41,868 bases of DNA from Lachnospiraceae bacterium (GCA_003447295.1 DLZQ01000033.1:1-41868), one strand, 5' to 3'; counted from the stretch's first letter, positions 25,467 to 33,359 are shown. Notes: a model not told the origin generated them from the letters alone. Translations and numbers: made by a program.

Positions 25467-25480
25467 CTAGATATGATTTG

Positions 25481-25509
25481 ATAGTATCACTCATTATCTA
25501 CTTTGTCAA
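25481..25509 (-). promoter_or_regulatory. Promoter of the lacI-family/maltodextrin operon
   Basis: Perfect TTGACA (25509-25504) and TACTAT (25486-25481) on the minus strand with a 17-bp spacer. Both operators lie downstream, so bound repressor would block elongation or promoter escape. Confidence 0.75.
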
Positions 25510-25578
25510 TATTCTTTTTAACGAATTCACTGGATATCTATAAAGAGTCTCTTTCAAAAAGGTGATATTAATTTGGTA

Positions 25579-25608
25579 TTGCTCAACCGGATGGATATAA
25601 AGTATAAT
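25579..25608 (+). promoter_or_regulatory. Candidate promoter of the serpin gene
   Basis: TTGCTC (25579-25584) and perfect TATAAT (25603-25608) with an 18-bp spacer. It predicts transcription from near 25615 and supports the ATG at 25666. Confidence 0.5.
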
Positions 25609-25665
25609 TTTCTCAGATATTGGAGTGAACCCCTTCACGATAAATGCTCAGAAATGGAGGTTATT

Positions 25666-26964
25666 ATGAACAAGAGATTACTCAGTCTATTCCTCAGTGC
25701 TTGTCTGTGTGCCGGTCTGTCCGGATGCGGAAAAACTAATATCGATGGCGGATCCAGTATCGCACGACAGTCTTCTGCCGTCAAAGAACTCGGAAGCGAT
25801 ATCGCAGTCGGCGCGAAGCCGGCACCGGTCGATTCCTATGAGGAATTGAAAAACGGCGTCAACAAATTTGCATTTGCCCTGTATGATGCCCTGCCAAAAG
25901 ACAGCAACTGCTTCTATTCTCCTTACAGTATTTCCAGTGCACTGTCCATGCTGGATCAGGGTGCCGGAAGTGATACGAAAACAGAACTGGAATCAGTACT
26001 TGGTATCGCGGATCTTTCTGAGTGGAATCACGAAATGCAAAGCTATCTGAATAAAGAATGGTCCGAGCAGACATTTGTCAATACTGCAAATTCCATCTGG
26101 ATGACAGATCAAAAGGAATGGGCAGCAAATATCTCCGACGATTTCCTGCTACCGGCAAAGACATATTACCATGGTGAAATCTACGAAGCAGACTTCACAA
26201 ATCAGGCGGATCAGGTTGTGAAGGATGTGAACGGCTGGGTATCGGGACATACAAATCAGATGATCCCCTCCATCGTAGATGAGCTTCCGCCCACTACCGT
26301 TATGATGCTCATAAATGCTGTTTATTTTGAGGGGAAATGGCAGACACCGTTTGTAGAAGAGGATACTTATGATGATACCTTCCATGGAACAAACGGAGAT
26401 GCCACCGTACCTATGATGCATCTGTATGGGGAGCGCTTCTCTTATATCGACACCGGATTGATCAAGGGCATCACGCTTCCTTATGATGGCAGTTCCGTAG
26501 TGATGAAGGTCTTCCTCCCGTCCCAAGAAGGTGATACCATCTCCGCTCTGTTCGATACCTTAAGCAATGATGAAAAACAGGCTTTGATCAATTCTCTGGA
26601 TACTGCGGATTATAAAGAAATACAGACGGTACAGCTTCCAAAATTCACCGATGAACAAGGAATTGACGGGCTTGACAATATCCTGAAGAACCTTGGCATC
26701 CGGTCAGCCTATACTTCCGCAGATTTTTCCAAGATTGCAGATGATATTGCTGTGTCTTCCGTCTCCCATAGGGCAAAAGTGATCGTGGATGAGAACGGCA
26801 CAAAGGCTGCTGCCGTAACAGATATCATGATTGCCGGGACCGCCGCCATGGAAACGGAAGAAACCTATACCTTTATCGTCGACCGCCCGTTTGTCTATGT
26901 GATCGAAGATCAGGATACGGGGATGATCCTGTTTGTGGGTCGGGGAAATGACCTGGTCAAGTAA
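25666..26964 (+). CDS. Lipoprotein serpin (serine protease inhibitor)
   Basis: Suicide inhibitor of serine proteases anchored outside the cell, 432 aa. The signal peptide RLLSLFLSACLCAGLSGC has lipobox Cys21. The serpin fold follows: NKFAFALYDALPKDSNCFYSPYSISSALSMLDQGAG, FVNTANSIW, NAVYFEGKWQTPF, and VSHRAKVIVDENGTKAAAVTDI. The last is the hinge of the reactive-centre loop, with Gly-Thr and three small Ala residues, as in inhibitory serpins. The scissile bond should lie within IMIAGTAAMETEE. The end RPFVYVIEDQDTGMILFVGRG is canonical. GGAGG before the ATG at 25666. Likely targets are gut or neutrophil proteases (inference from gut serpins). Confidence 0.94.
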   Translation: MNKRLLSLFLSACLCAGLSGCGKTNIDGGSSIARQSSAVKELGSDIAVGAKPAPVDSYEELKNGVNKFAFALYDALPKDSNCFYSPYSISSALSMLDQGAGSDTKTELESVLGIADLSEWNHEMQSYLNKEWSEQTFVNTANSIWMTDQKEWAANISDDFLLPAKTYYHGEIYEADFTNQADQVVKDVNGWVSGHTNQMIPSIVDELPPTTVMMLINAVYFEGKWQTPFVEEDTYDDTFHGTNGDATVPMMHLYGERFSYIDTGLIKGITLPYDGSSVVMKVFLPSQEGDTISALFDTLSNDEKQALINSLDTADYKEIQTVQLPKFTDEQGIDGLDNILKNLGIRSAYTSADFSKIADDIAVSSVSHRAKVIVDENGTKAAAVTDIMIAGTAAMETEETYTFIVDRPFVYVIEDQDTGMILFVGRGNDLVK

Positions 26965-27016
26965 GAGGAATTTGACCATCTTTCACCCGTCAGAGCGCAT
27001 TCAGGGGGATACAAAG

Positions 27017-27056
27017 AAAAAGCGGTGTCCGCTAGCAACTGCAGACACCGTTTTTT
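27017..27056. terminator. Bidirectional terminator between serpin and ATPase genes
   Basis: Stem CGGTGTC/GACACCG (27023-27029, 27044-27050) with T-runs on both strands (27051-27056 on plus; five A at 27017-27021 on minus). It separates convergent genes. The 14-nt loop is almost identical to that of the terminator at 19313-19348. Confidence 0.85.
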
Positions 27057-27058
27057 CT

Positions 27059-28399
27059 TTATAAAAACGGCACCATATATACTGGAATATAATGAATTCC
27101 GTTTTCCCATTTATAATCCTTGGTATGAACAATATATTTGTCACGTATGCGATTACTAAACTTGTTGCAAAATACATCAAGTGATTTATGTGTTCTATAG
27201 TTACCTGATTTCACTTCGATCGGACAGATCTTATTTCCAACCGAAGTCAGAAAGTCAATCTCATACAAATGATTTGAGGTTTCACTTTCCATCGTATAAT
27301 AAAACAAATTATTACCTTTTGCTGTCAGCATCTGTGCTACAACATTTTCATACAGATATCCTAAGTTTGTATCCAGTTTATCCGAAAGCAGCTTATTATA
27401 TATAATATTCTCCGTGTAGTTTTTGTCCTTAAATGCCAAAGTGATAAACAAACCGACATCTGAAGTAAACAATTTATACCGTCCGGCATCCTTTTCCAAT
27501 AACATTCCCACAGCCGGATTATTCGCATGATATGCAATATTTACTGTATAAGAGCTTAGCATATCCGGAATCAACTCTCTTACCTTCTCAGAACGAATCC
27601 CTTCTCTTGCACTGGACAAGATGTATCTTGAAGCATTACTGCTGAGATTCGCAGGTATTGCATCATAAATATCGCCTGCGAGACCGGTTCCATCTATCTT
27701 TGTAAAATCTTCTTCATATAAATCTACAATTTCTCTCTTCGTTTCATCTACCACTTGCAGATTATTTTTCTCTCTATATGTTTCTACAGCCTGCGGCATT
27801 CCGCCAATCAGCATATACAGTCTGAAGATACGCATCAGATTTCTATGCATCACATTTCCTGCCGGCTTTTTATTTTTTAAGAGGTGCCTGATTGTTTCCG
27901 CTGATATTTCATCTCCTATTGCCCACAAAAACTCCTCAAAATCCATGGGAAACATAGATATTTTGTGTTCCTCGCTGGGAATCAAAATATCCTTTGTATT
28001 CCTTTTTATAGATAATAAAGAGCCTGTTTCAATATACTTATATCTCCCATCTGCGACGAGATACTTAATTGCCTGCCTGGCCTTTGGAAGCAGCTGGACT
28101 TCATCAAAAATAATTACCGACTCTTTCTCATACAGCCGGATTCCCGTTAGCTGCTGTAATTGTAAAAAGAAAAAGTCTAAGTCATACGTATCATCAAACA
28201 AATCAATAATCGCCTTACTGGTATGTGCAAAATCAATTAGAATATATGATTTAAACTCCTTTTTGGCAAACTCCTCAGCAATCGTTGATTTTCCAACTCG
28301 TCTTGCGCCCTTTATCAGGAGTGCATACCTGTCACTTCTGTTCTCCTTCCACTCACGTATTTCATTATATATTTTTCTTTTAAAAACCGGCTTATCCAT
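27059..28399 (-). CDS. AAA+ ATPase with DUF4143 C-terminal domain
   Basis: P-loop ATPase of 446 aa in the AAA_14/DUF4143 group. Near the N-terminus, DRYALLIKGARRVGKSTIAEEFAKKEF holds Walker A; Walker B is VIIFDEVQLLPKARQAIKYLV. The C-terminal part has YEIDFLTSVGNKICPIEVKSGNYRTHKSLDVF, a PD-(D/E)XK-like nuclease motif usual for DUF4143. Function unknown; related proteins are common orphan genes in gut bacteria. The ATG at 28399 has AAGGTGG 8 nt upstream. A longer in-frame start would pass through the upstream repeats. A+T-rich compared with ftsH. Confidence 0.84.
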   Translation of the reverse strand: MDKPVFKRKIYNEIREWKENRSDRYALLIKGARRVGKSTIAEEFAKKEFKSYILIDFAHTSKAIIDLFDDTYDLDFFFLQLQQLTGIRLYEKESVIIFDEVQLLPKARQAIKYLVADGRYKYIETGSLLSIKRNTKDILIPSEEHKISMFPMDFEEFLWAIGDEISAETIRHLLKNKKPAGNVMHRNLMRIFRLYMLIGGMPQAVETYREKNNLQVVDETKREIVDLYEEDFTKIDGTGLAGDIYDAIPANLSSNASRYILSSAREGIRSEKVRELIPDMLSSYTVNIAYHANNPAVGMLLEKDAGRYKLFTSDVGLFITLAFKDKNYTENIIYNKLLSDKLDTNLGYLYENVVAQMLTAKGNNLFYYTMESETSNHLYEIDFLTSVGNKICPIEVKSGNYRTHKSLDVFCNKFSNRIRDKYIVHTKDYKWENGIHYIPVYMVPFL

Positions 28400-28430
28400 A
28401 TAGCATTCCACCTTCCCATCAAAAGTATAA

Positions 28431-28510
28431 CGCAAATCCCCGTTCATGTAAACCCTATTATCGCGCAAATCCCCGTTCGTTTTTACTTATTTTCTGCGCA
28501 AATCCCCATT
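28431..28510. repeat. Three direct repeats with 33-bp period upstream of the DUF4143 ATPase gene
   Basis: On the minus strand a 14-bp core AAyGGGGATTTGCG occurs at 28510-28497, 28477-28464 and 28444-28431, exactly 33 bp apart. The 18-19 bp between cores are unrelated, so only the core is conserved, as for protein-binding sites. TATAAT overlaps the first core (minus-strand CTTATAATGGGG), so the sites would cover the transcription start. Confidence 0.75.
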
Positions 28511-28604
28511 ATAAGTCTTAATCGTATTTTTTCCACTATAGCATATAACATACCCAGGATATAGATTCTCTGACCAATTTCTATATATTTTTAAGCTCAA
28601 GGAT

Positions 28605-28638
28605 AAAAAAACAGCACACCCTTTTACGAGTGTACTGT
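28605..28638 (-). terminator. Terminator of the ACT-domain gene
   Basis: Minus-strand stem ACAGTACACTC/GGGTGTGCTGT, fully paired with G-U allowed, followed by a T-run. It begins 28 bp after the stop codon. Confidence 0.85.
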
Positions 28639-28665
28639 TTTTCTGTTCCTTATGGGTTCTTGCAT

Positions 28666-29070
28666 CTAGCACATCTTAAAGCCCTTAGCCTTCAGACAGA
28701 TCTCTACTTCCTCGGGATCTGCGGTGTGCAGGATCATGACAGGAGTCGAGGAATCACGGTTGAAGGACAGGTAGGTGTAGTCCACGTTAACATTGCTGTC
28801 TAACAACGCGGTCAGCAACGTATTCAGCGCACCAGGCTTGTCCTCGATCTCTACTGCCAGGACATCCACGAAACGGCAGAGGTAGCCCCTCTCTGTAAGG
28901 ACTTCTTTTGCCTTCTCAGGATCAGATACCACCATGCGGTTGATTCCGTACTCCGCACCGTCGTTGGTCACGGAACCCCAGATATTGATGCCTGCTTCAT
29001 ACAGCGCATTGGTCATGGTCTGCAGGGCTCCTTTTTTATTCTCAGCATAAATAGATAACTGTTTTAACAT
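28666..29070 (-). CDS. Tandem ACT-domain protein
   Basis: Small cytosolic protein of 134 aa made of two ACT domains: residues 1 to about 65 (LKQLSIYAENKKGALQTMTNALYEAGINIWGSVTNDG) and about 70-134 (VLAVEIEDKPGALNTLLTALLDSNVNVDYTYLSF). ACT domains bind amino acids or similar ligands, so a sensor or regulatory subunit role is likely. No enzyme domain and no obvious partner gene nearby. It has its own promoter and terminator. Ligand unknown. Confidence 0.9.
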   Translation of the reverse strand: MLKQLSIYAENKKGALQTMTNALYEAGINIWGSVTNDGAEYGINRMVVSDPEKAKEVLTERGYLCRFVDVLAVEIEDKPGALNTLLTALLDSNVNVDYTYLSFNRDSSTPVMILHTADPEEVEICLKAKGFKMC

Positions 29071-29139
29071 TTTGATATTACCTCCTCATTACAATCTGAC
29101 TGTTATGCAGTCTGTCCGGGAATCTCCCGACACTTTATT

Positions 29140-29168
29140 ATGATAAAGCAATCTCACGAAATAATCAA
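29140..29168 (-). promoter_or_regulatory. Candidate promoter of the ACT-domain gene
   Basis: TTGATT (29168-29163) and TATCAT (29145-29140) on the minus strand, 17-bp spacer. A small bulged hairpin (TGTCGGGA/TCCCGGACA) follows in the leader at about 29113-29132. Confidence 0.45.
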
Positions 29169-29212
29169 CCCAGAGTTATACTTTCCTAATTTTATCTTAT
29201 CGCTTACATCCC

Positions 29213-29258
29213 AAAAATGACTTTAATCTAAACTCGAGTTTAAATTAAAGTCATTTTT
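29213..29258. terminator. Terminator of ftsH
   Basis: Long perfect-arm hairpin AAAAATGACTTTAAT with its complement and a self-complementary inner part (TAAAC/GTTTA), ending in five T on either strand. Placed 64 bp after the ftsH stop. Confidence 0.85.
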
Positions 29259-29321
29259 CCATAATTTTTCTTATTTGTGCCTCTCCAAAAGGCTTTATGT
29301 TTACAACATCACTATTTTCCG

Positions 29322-31682
29322 TTATGACAGTGTTCCGTGGGAGAACAGTCCAACCGGTCCCTGGGGAGGATCCATAGGATCCTTGGGATCCTTGGAATCT
29401 TTGGAATCCTTCGATTCTGCAGAAGTCGTGGTCTTGTTTTCAGGCTTTTCCACAGTTGTCTGCTCTTTTGCTTCCTGCAGACTGTCCTCAAAAGCAAGCG
29501 GCTTAAATGTAGGATCCGTGGAGGTCATGACCTGCTCACCGATCGTCACATCAATCGCTTTTCCCTTTGTAGCCTCCTCTGCTTTCGCTGCATCTGTTCC
29601 GGTGCTCTCTGTCTCAGCCTTTTTTGTCTCGGCATTTTGACCGACAGTGCCTTCCGCTGCGTCTTTCTTCTCTTCCTCCGGCTCGGGCAATCCTTTTTCC
29701 TTGCGGAAGATCTCCATGAATTCCTTACCGGTAATGGTCTCGCGCTCGATCAGGAACGCTGCCAGCTTATCCATCAGGTCTCTGTTCTCACGGAGCATCT
29801 GCAATGCCTGATCATAACTTTCCTTAATCATGGCAACAACTTCTTCATCAATGGCCGCTGCAGTCTCGTCGCTACAATTTAATGCGGTTCTTCCTTCCAG
29901 ATACTGGCTCTCTACGGTAGCCAGACCCACGAGGCCGAAACGCTTGCTCATACCGTATCGTGTGATCATGTTACGGGCAATAGCGGTAGCTTTCTCAATA
30001 TCGTTGGCTGCGCCCGTGGTCACGGTATCAAATACCACTTCCTCAGCGGCACGTCCGCCCACCAGTCCTACCAGCATATCCCGAAGCTCTGCCTCGGTGT
30101 TGAGGTATTTTTCCTCCTCCGGTACCTGCATGACATATCCCAGCGCACCCATGGTACGAGGTACAATAGTGATCTTCTGCACCGGCTCGGAATTTTTCTG
30201 CAAGGCACTGATCAATGCATGACCTACCTCATGATAGGATACGATACGACGCTCCTCCTTGCTCATGATCCGGTCCTTTTTCTCCTTACCTACCAATACC
30301 TGTTCTACTGCTGCGAACAGATCCTTCTGGCTGACGAATTCTCTGCCTTCCTTGACGGCATTGATGGCAGCCTCGTTGATCATATTGGCGAGATCGGAAC
30401 CTACCGCACCGCTGGTCGCCAATGCAATAGCATCCAGATCTACGGTCTCATCCATCTTCACGTCCTTGGAATGTACCTTCAGGATCTCCACACGTCCCTT
30501 GAGATCCGGCTTGTCTACGATGATACGACGGTCAAAACGTCCGGGACGTAACAGCGCCTTGTCCAAGATCTCCGGGCGGTTAGTCGCGCCCAGGATCAGA
30601 ATTCCCTTGGAACTGTCGAAGCCATCCATCTCGGACAGCAGCTGGTTCAGCGTCTGTTCTCTCTCTTCATTGCCTCCGCCGTACTTGGAATCACGGCTTC
30701 GTCCGATGGCATCGATCTCATCGATAAATACGATACAGGGCGCATTCTTGGTTGCTTCCTTAAACAGGTCGCGGACACGGCTGGCGCCCACACCTACATA
30801 CAATTCAATAAAGTCAGAACCCGTCAGGGAGAAGAACGGCACATGTGCCTCACCTGCCACAGCTTTTGCAAGCAACGTCTTACCGGTTCCGGGAGGTCCC
30901 ACTAACAGGGCACCCTTGGGAAGCTTCGCACCGATCTTGGAATATTTCTGGGGATTGTGCAGGAAATCCACGACCTCCACCAGGGATTCCTTCGCTTCGT
31001 CCTCACCGGCTACATCCTTGAAGGTAACACCTGTCTCCTTCTGTACATATACTTTGGCATTGCTCTTGCCGACCCCCATGGGGCCGCCGCTGCCGCCCAT
31101 TCTGCGGAACAGGAAGCCTGCCAGTACCCAGAGAAGTACTAACGGAAGTACAAATGTGATCAGGAACTGTACCACCGTATCCAGTACATCGCTGCTGATC
31201 CGGGTTCCCTGCACATCATGTTTCTGCAGTCTCGCTGTCAGAGTATCCAGATCCTCCATCAGCATTGTGTAATACACGGTCTGGGAAGACTGCATTGCCT
31301 TCTGCGTGATTCCATAGAAATTAATATAGCTGTCCGGCTCCGGTGTCGGTGTTGCCTCCTGCTTCAGCCGCACCGTGATCACGCCGTTTTCCTTATTGAC
31401 ATTTACCGCTTCCACCTTGTCCGCTTCCAGATCCTTCAGGAATTCGGTATAGGGCACCTCCGTGCTCTTATCTGTGCCGAATACAGCGTTGTACAGCATC
31501 AGCGCAAAAATAATGGTAACGAGCGCCGACAGGATCATCATCAGCGTGCTGGGTCTCTTCGGAGGACGGTTCCCGCCTCCGTTACCGTTATTGTCATTGC
31601 CTCCGTTGCCGTTATTGCCGCTGCCGGGTGCTCCGTTGCCGGAACCATACCCGTTATTATATAGCCTGAATATATTTTTCAT
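29322..31682 (-). CDS. ftsH: ATP-dependent zinc metalloprotease FtsH
   Basis: Membrane AAA protease that degrades membrane and regulatory proteins, 786 aa, longer than the usual 600-650. The N-terminus has a Gly/Asn-rich segment (about 10-38), then helix 1 (LMMILSALVTIIFALMLYNAVF), an extracytoplasmic domain and helix 2 (FLITFVLPLVLLWVLAGFLF). The AAA domain has Walker A GPPGTGKT, Walker B CIVFIDEIDAIG and second region of homology NRPEILDKALLRPGRFD. The protease has YHEVGHAL (HExxH). A C-terminal extension of about 100 residues is Glu/Lys/Thr-rich and ends in Asp-Pro-Lys/Asp-Ser-Lys repeats encoded by a 9-bp DNA repeat. GGAG lies 7 nt before the ATG. Partner genes hflK and hflC open this window. 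Confidence 0.96.
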   Translation of the reverse strand: MKNIFRLYNNGYGSGNGAPGSGNNGNGGNDNNGNGGGNRPPKRPSTLMMILSALVTIIFALMLYNAVFGTDKSTEVPYTEFLKDLEADKVEAVNVNKENGVITVRLKQEATPTPEPDSYINFYGITQKAMQSSQTVYYTMLMEDLDTLTARLQKHDVQGTRISSDVLDTVVQFLITFVLPLVLLWVLAGFLFRRMGGSGGPMGVGKSNAKVYVQKETGVTFKDVAGEDEAKESLVEVVDFLHNPQKYSKIGAKLPKGALLVGPPGTGKTLLAKAVAGEAHVPFFSLTGSDFIELYVGVGASRVRDLFKEATKNAPCIVFIDEIDAIGRSRDSKYGGGNEEREQTLNQLLSEMDGFDSSKGILILGATNRPEILDKALLRPGRFDRRIIVDKPDLKGRVEILKVHSKDVKMDETVDLDAIALATSGAVGSDLANMINEAAINAVKEGREFVSQKDLFAAVEQVLVGKEKKDRIMSKEERRIVSYHEVGHALISALQKNSEPVQKITIVPRTMGALGYVMQVPEEEKYLNTEAELRDMLVGLVGGRAAEEVVFDTVTTGAANDIEKATAIARNMITRYGMSKRFGLVGLATVESQYLEGRTALNCSDETAAAIDEEVVAMIKESYDQALQMLRENRDLMDKLAAFLIERETITGKEFMEIFRKEKGLPEPEEEKKDAAEGTVGQNAETKKAETESTGTDAAKAEEATKGKAIDVTIGEQVMTSTDPTFKPLAFEDSLQEAKEQTTVEKPENKTTTSAESKDSKDSKDPKDPMDPPQGPVGLFSHGTLS
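29368..29421. repeat. 9-bp tandem repeat in the ftsH 3' end
   Basis: Six imperfect units of 9 bp (GGATCCATA, GGATCCTTG twice, GAATCTTTG, GAATCCTTC, GATTCTGCA on the plus strand) encode the SKDSKDPKDPMDP-like tail of FtsH. The 9-bp unit keeps frame, so copy-number change would only lengthen or shorten the tail. Confidence 0.8.
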
Positions 31683-31753
31683 GTTATCTCCATTTTCTGT
31701 GTTATTCTATTGTCCCCGTTTTTATTCCTGTCTATCGAGGCAATAAACCCTCT

Positions 31754-31861
31754 GCAACTATTCATAACCCACATTCGCCATATAAATCATGCCAAATGTT
31801 CCTACGAATGCAAGCATTCGACGTACATATTGACCTGATTTGCATGGCTCTGAATAGTTAC
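31754..31861. repeat. Dispersed inverted repeat, long copy B
   Basis: A 108-bp element with ends GCAACTATTCA (31754-31764) and TGAATAGTTAC (31851-31861). Its centre is the hairpin CGAATG-CAAG-CATTCG flanked by TAC and ACGTACA, as in copy A. An outer imperfect stem also forms. It starts within a few bases of the predicted ftsH transcription start and so would be in the ftsH mRNA leader. Confidence 0.85.
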
Positions 31862-31871
31862 AATCTATTCT

Positions 31872-31900
31872 ATTATAGAGATAACCTGCGGATAAATCAA
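31872..31900 (-). promoter_or_regulatory. Promoter of ftsH
   Basis: TTGATT (31900-31895) and perfect TATAAT (31877-31872) on the minus strand with a 17-bp spacer. It predicts a start near 31865 and an ftsH leader of about 180 nt that begins with repeat copy B. Confidence 0.7.
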
Positions 31901-31946
31901 TAGCACAAATGTGAAAAAACCATGAAAAGCAGGCTATTCACACTAT

Positions 31947-32738
31947 TTATCCATGAATCCGAAATACCGTCACTTCTCCAAAACAGGATTCGTTTGACAC
32001 ATACTGTGGAATTCTCTCCGAAAGCATATCTTTGTGATCTGTATGCAGGTGTCCGCAGATGAGAGCCTTCACATTTCCCGCTTGAATTATTATCTCTTTT
32101 ATATCCGCACTTCTGTCGGTATCTGCCTCTTTTCGGGTTCCCTGCTCCGGCAGATTTCTTCCCAGGGTCAGCACTTTCCCCCATCTATGCAGGCTCGCCT
32201 GTGCCAGAGTCCCACAGTCAAACGGGATATGCTGCAAAATAATCACGTTGTCATTCTGCCTCTCCGCCAGTACTTTCCGCAATTTCACTGCCATTCCGGG
32301 CCAGTACATATCCATGGAATTGTCGATGCCGATCCAGGTGATCTCTCCGATCTTTTTCACCTGAAAAGTCTCCTCGCCCCGGCAAAAAGGCTGCAAAAGC
32401 GGCCAGTTCCTGCGGATTGCGGCATCCGTATGGTAATCGTCCGCAAACGCCCAGTCATGATTTCCCGGAATATACAGGTAAGGCACCTGCAGCGCCTTCA
32501 GCTGCATTTTCAGCAAAGTCATATTTTCCGGGGCCGGATTGTCAATAATGTCTCCTGTGAGAAGTACTCCCGAGAGCCGCTCCTCATTGGCATATTCCAC
32601 ATACTCCTTCAGCCTTTCTGCAGCGCTGATACCATCCATTGTCAGGCTTTCGCGCCCGGCATGGGTATCCGTGATATGCAGAAAATAATATTCTTCCTGT
32701 AAGCCTTCTATCATAAGCTCTTTTTTGTTGATCTTCAC
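31947..32738 (-). CDS. Calcineurin-like metallophosphoesterase
   Basis: Dinuclear-metal phosphoesterase of 263 aa, cytosolic. The five family blocks are visible: FLHITDTHAG, GVLLTGDIIDNPA, YIPGNHDWAF, IILQHIPFD and ALICGHLHTDH. GTG start with AGGAAG 7 nt upstream. Third gene of a minus-strand set of three phosphoester hydrolases (alkaline-phosphatase superfamily, histidine phosphatase, this one), 33 bp after the second. It probably acts on a small phosphomonoester or phosphodiester; the substrate cannot be read from sequence. Confidence 0.9.
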   Translation of the reverse strand: MKINKKELMIEGLQEEYYFLHITDTHAGRESLTMDGISAAERLKEYVEYANEERLSGVLLTGDIIDNPAPENMTLLKMQLKALQVPYLYIPGNHDWAFADDYHTDAAIRRNWPLLQPFCRGEETFQVKKIGEITWIGIDNSMDMYWPGMAVKLRKVLAERQNDNVIILQHIPFDCGTLAQASLHRWGKVLTLGRNLPEQGTRKEADTDRSADIKEIIIQAGNVKALICGHLHTDHKDMLSERIPQYVSNESCFGEVTVFRIHG

Positions 32739-32771
32739 AAGTACACTTCCTTTTGCTGATTACTCTTCCGA

Positions 32772-33359
32772 TTACATTTCCGACATTGACAAACGGCTTC
32801 CTGACAAGTCCAGGACCTCCACCGCACAGTTTTCCAGCGGCTGTGACCAAAAATCCGCCAATGCGGTCTGTTTCAATGGATTCAGTATACTCCGGTTCCA
32901 CGCTCCATGTCCAACGATCAGTACATTTTGACACTGATTTTCCAGTGGAAATATGACCTCATCCATGAACTCTTCGCTTCTCTCATAGAGTAGGAAAAAA
33001 CTTTCTGCTCCCTCCGGCGGAAAATAGCGGTCAGGTCCGGCAAAAAAATTATGCAATGGATGTGCCTCGTTCATAACTCTGGATATTTTCTCCCCCTCCC
33101 ATGGTCCGAAGCCGATCTCCATAACTCTCGCATCCTTCTGTAATAGATCTTTTTGCTGCCCGAGAATGATCTCTGCCGTAGCAGCTGCCCTGCAAAGCGT
33201 GGAGCTGAATGCGGCATCAAACGTAATTCCCCGCAGTTTATCGGCGACGATCTGTGCCTGTTTTCTTCCGGTATCATTCAATTGATTGTCTGCCTGTCCC
33301 TGCATGCGTTCCTGCAGATTCCAGTCCGTCTCTCCATGACGTACCAAATATATCTTCAT
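32772..33359 (-). CDS. Histidine phosphatase (phosphoglycerate-mutase-like)
   Basis: Phosphatase of the histidine (branch 1) superfamily, 195 aa. The phospho-acceptor motif is YLVRHGETDWN with His8; MQGQADNQLNDTGRKQA follows, as in PhoE/CobC-type phosphatases. The second catalytic His is in LIVGHGAWNRSIL and the acid Glu is in ARVMEIGFGPWEGE. AAAGG lies before the ATG. Only 12 bp separate it from the upstream alkaline-phosphatase-family gene, so they are co-translated. More likely a phosphatase than a glycolytic mutase because of its short length. Confidence 0.91.
   Translation of the reverse strand: MKIYLVRHGETDWNLQERMQGQADNQLNDTGRKQAQIVADKLRGITFDAAFSSTLCRAAATAEIILGQQKDLLQKDARVMEIGFGPWEGEKISRVMNEAHPLHNFFAGPDRYFPPEGAESFFLLYERSEEFMDEVIFPLENQCQNVLIVGHGAWNRSILNPLKQTALADFWSQPLENCAVEVLDLSGSRLSMSEM

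Noticed and set aside
28431..28510. CRISPR array
   Set aside because: Only three 14-bp cores with 18-19-bp spacers and no cas genes; too short for CRISPR repeats, better explained as binding sites.
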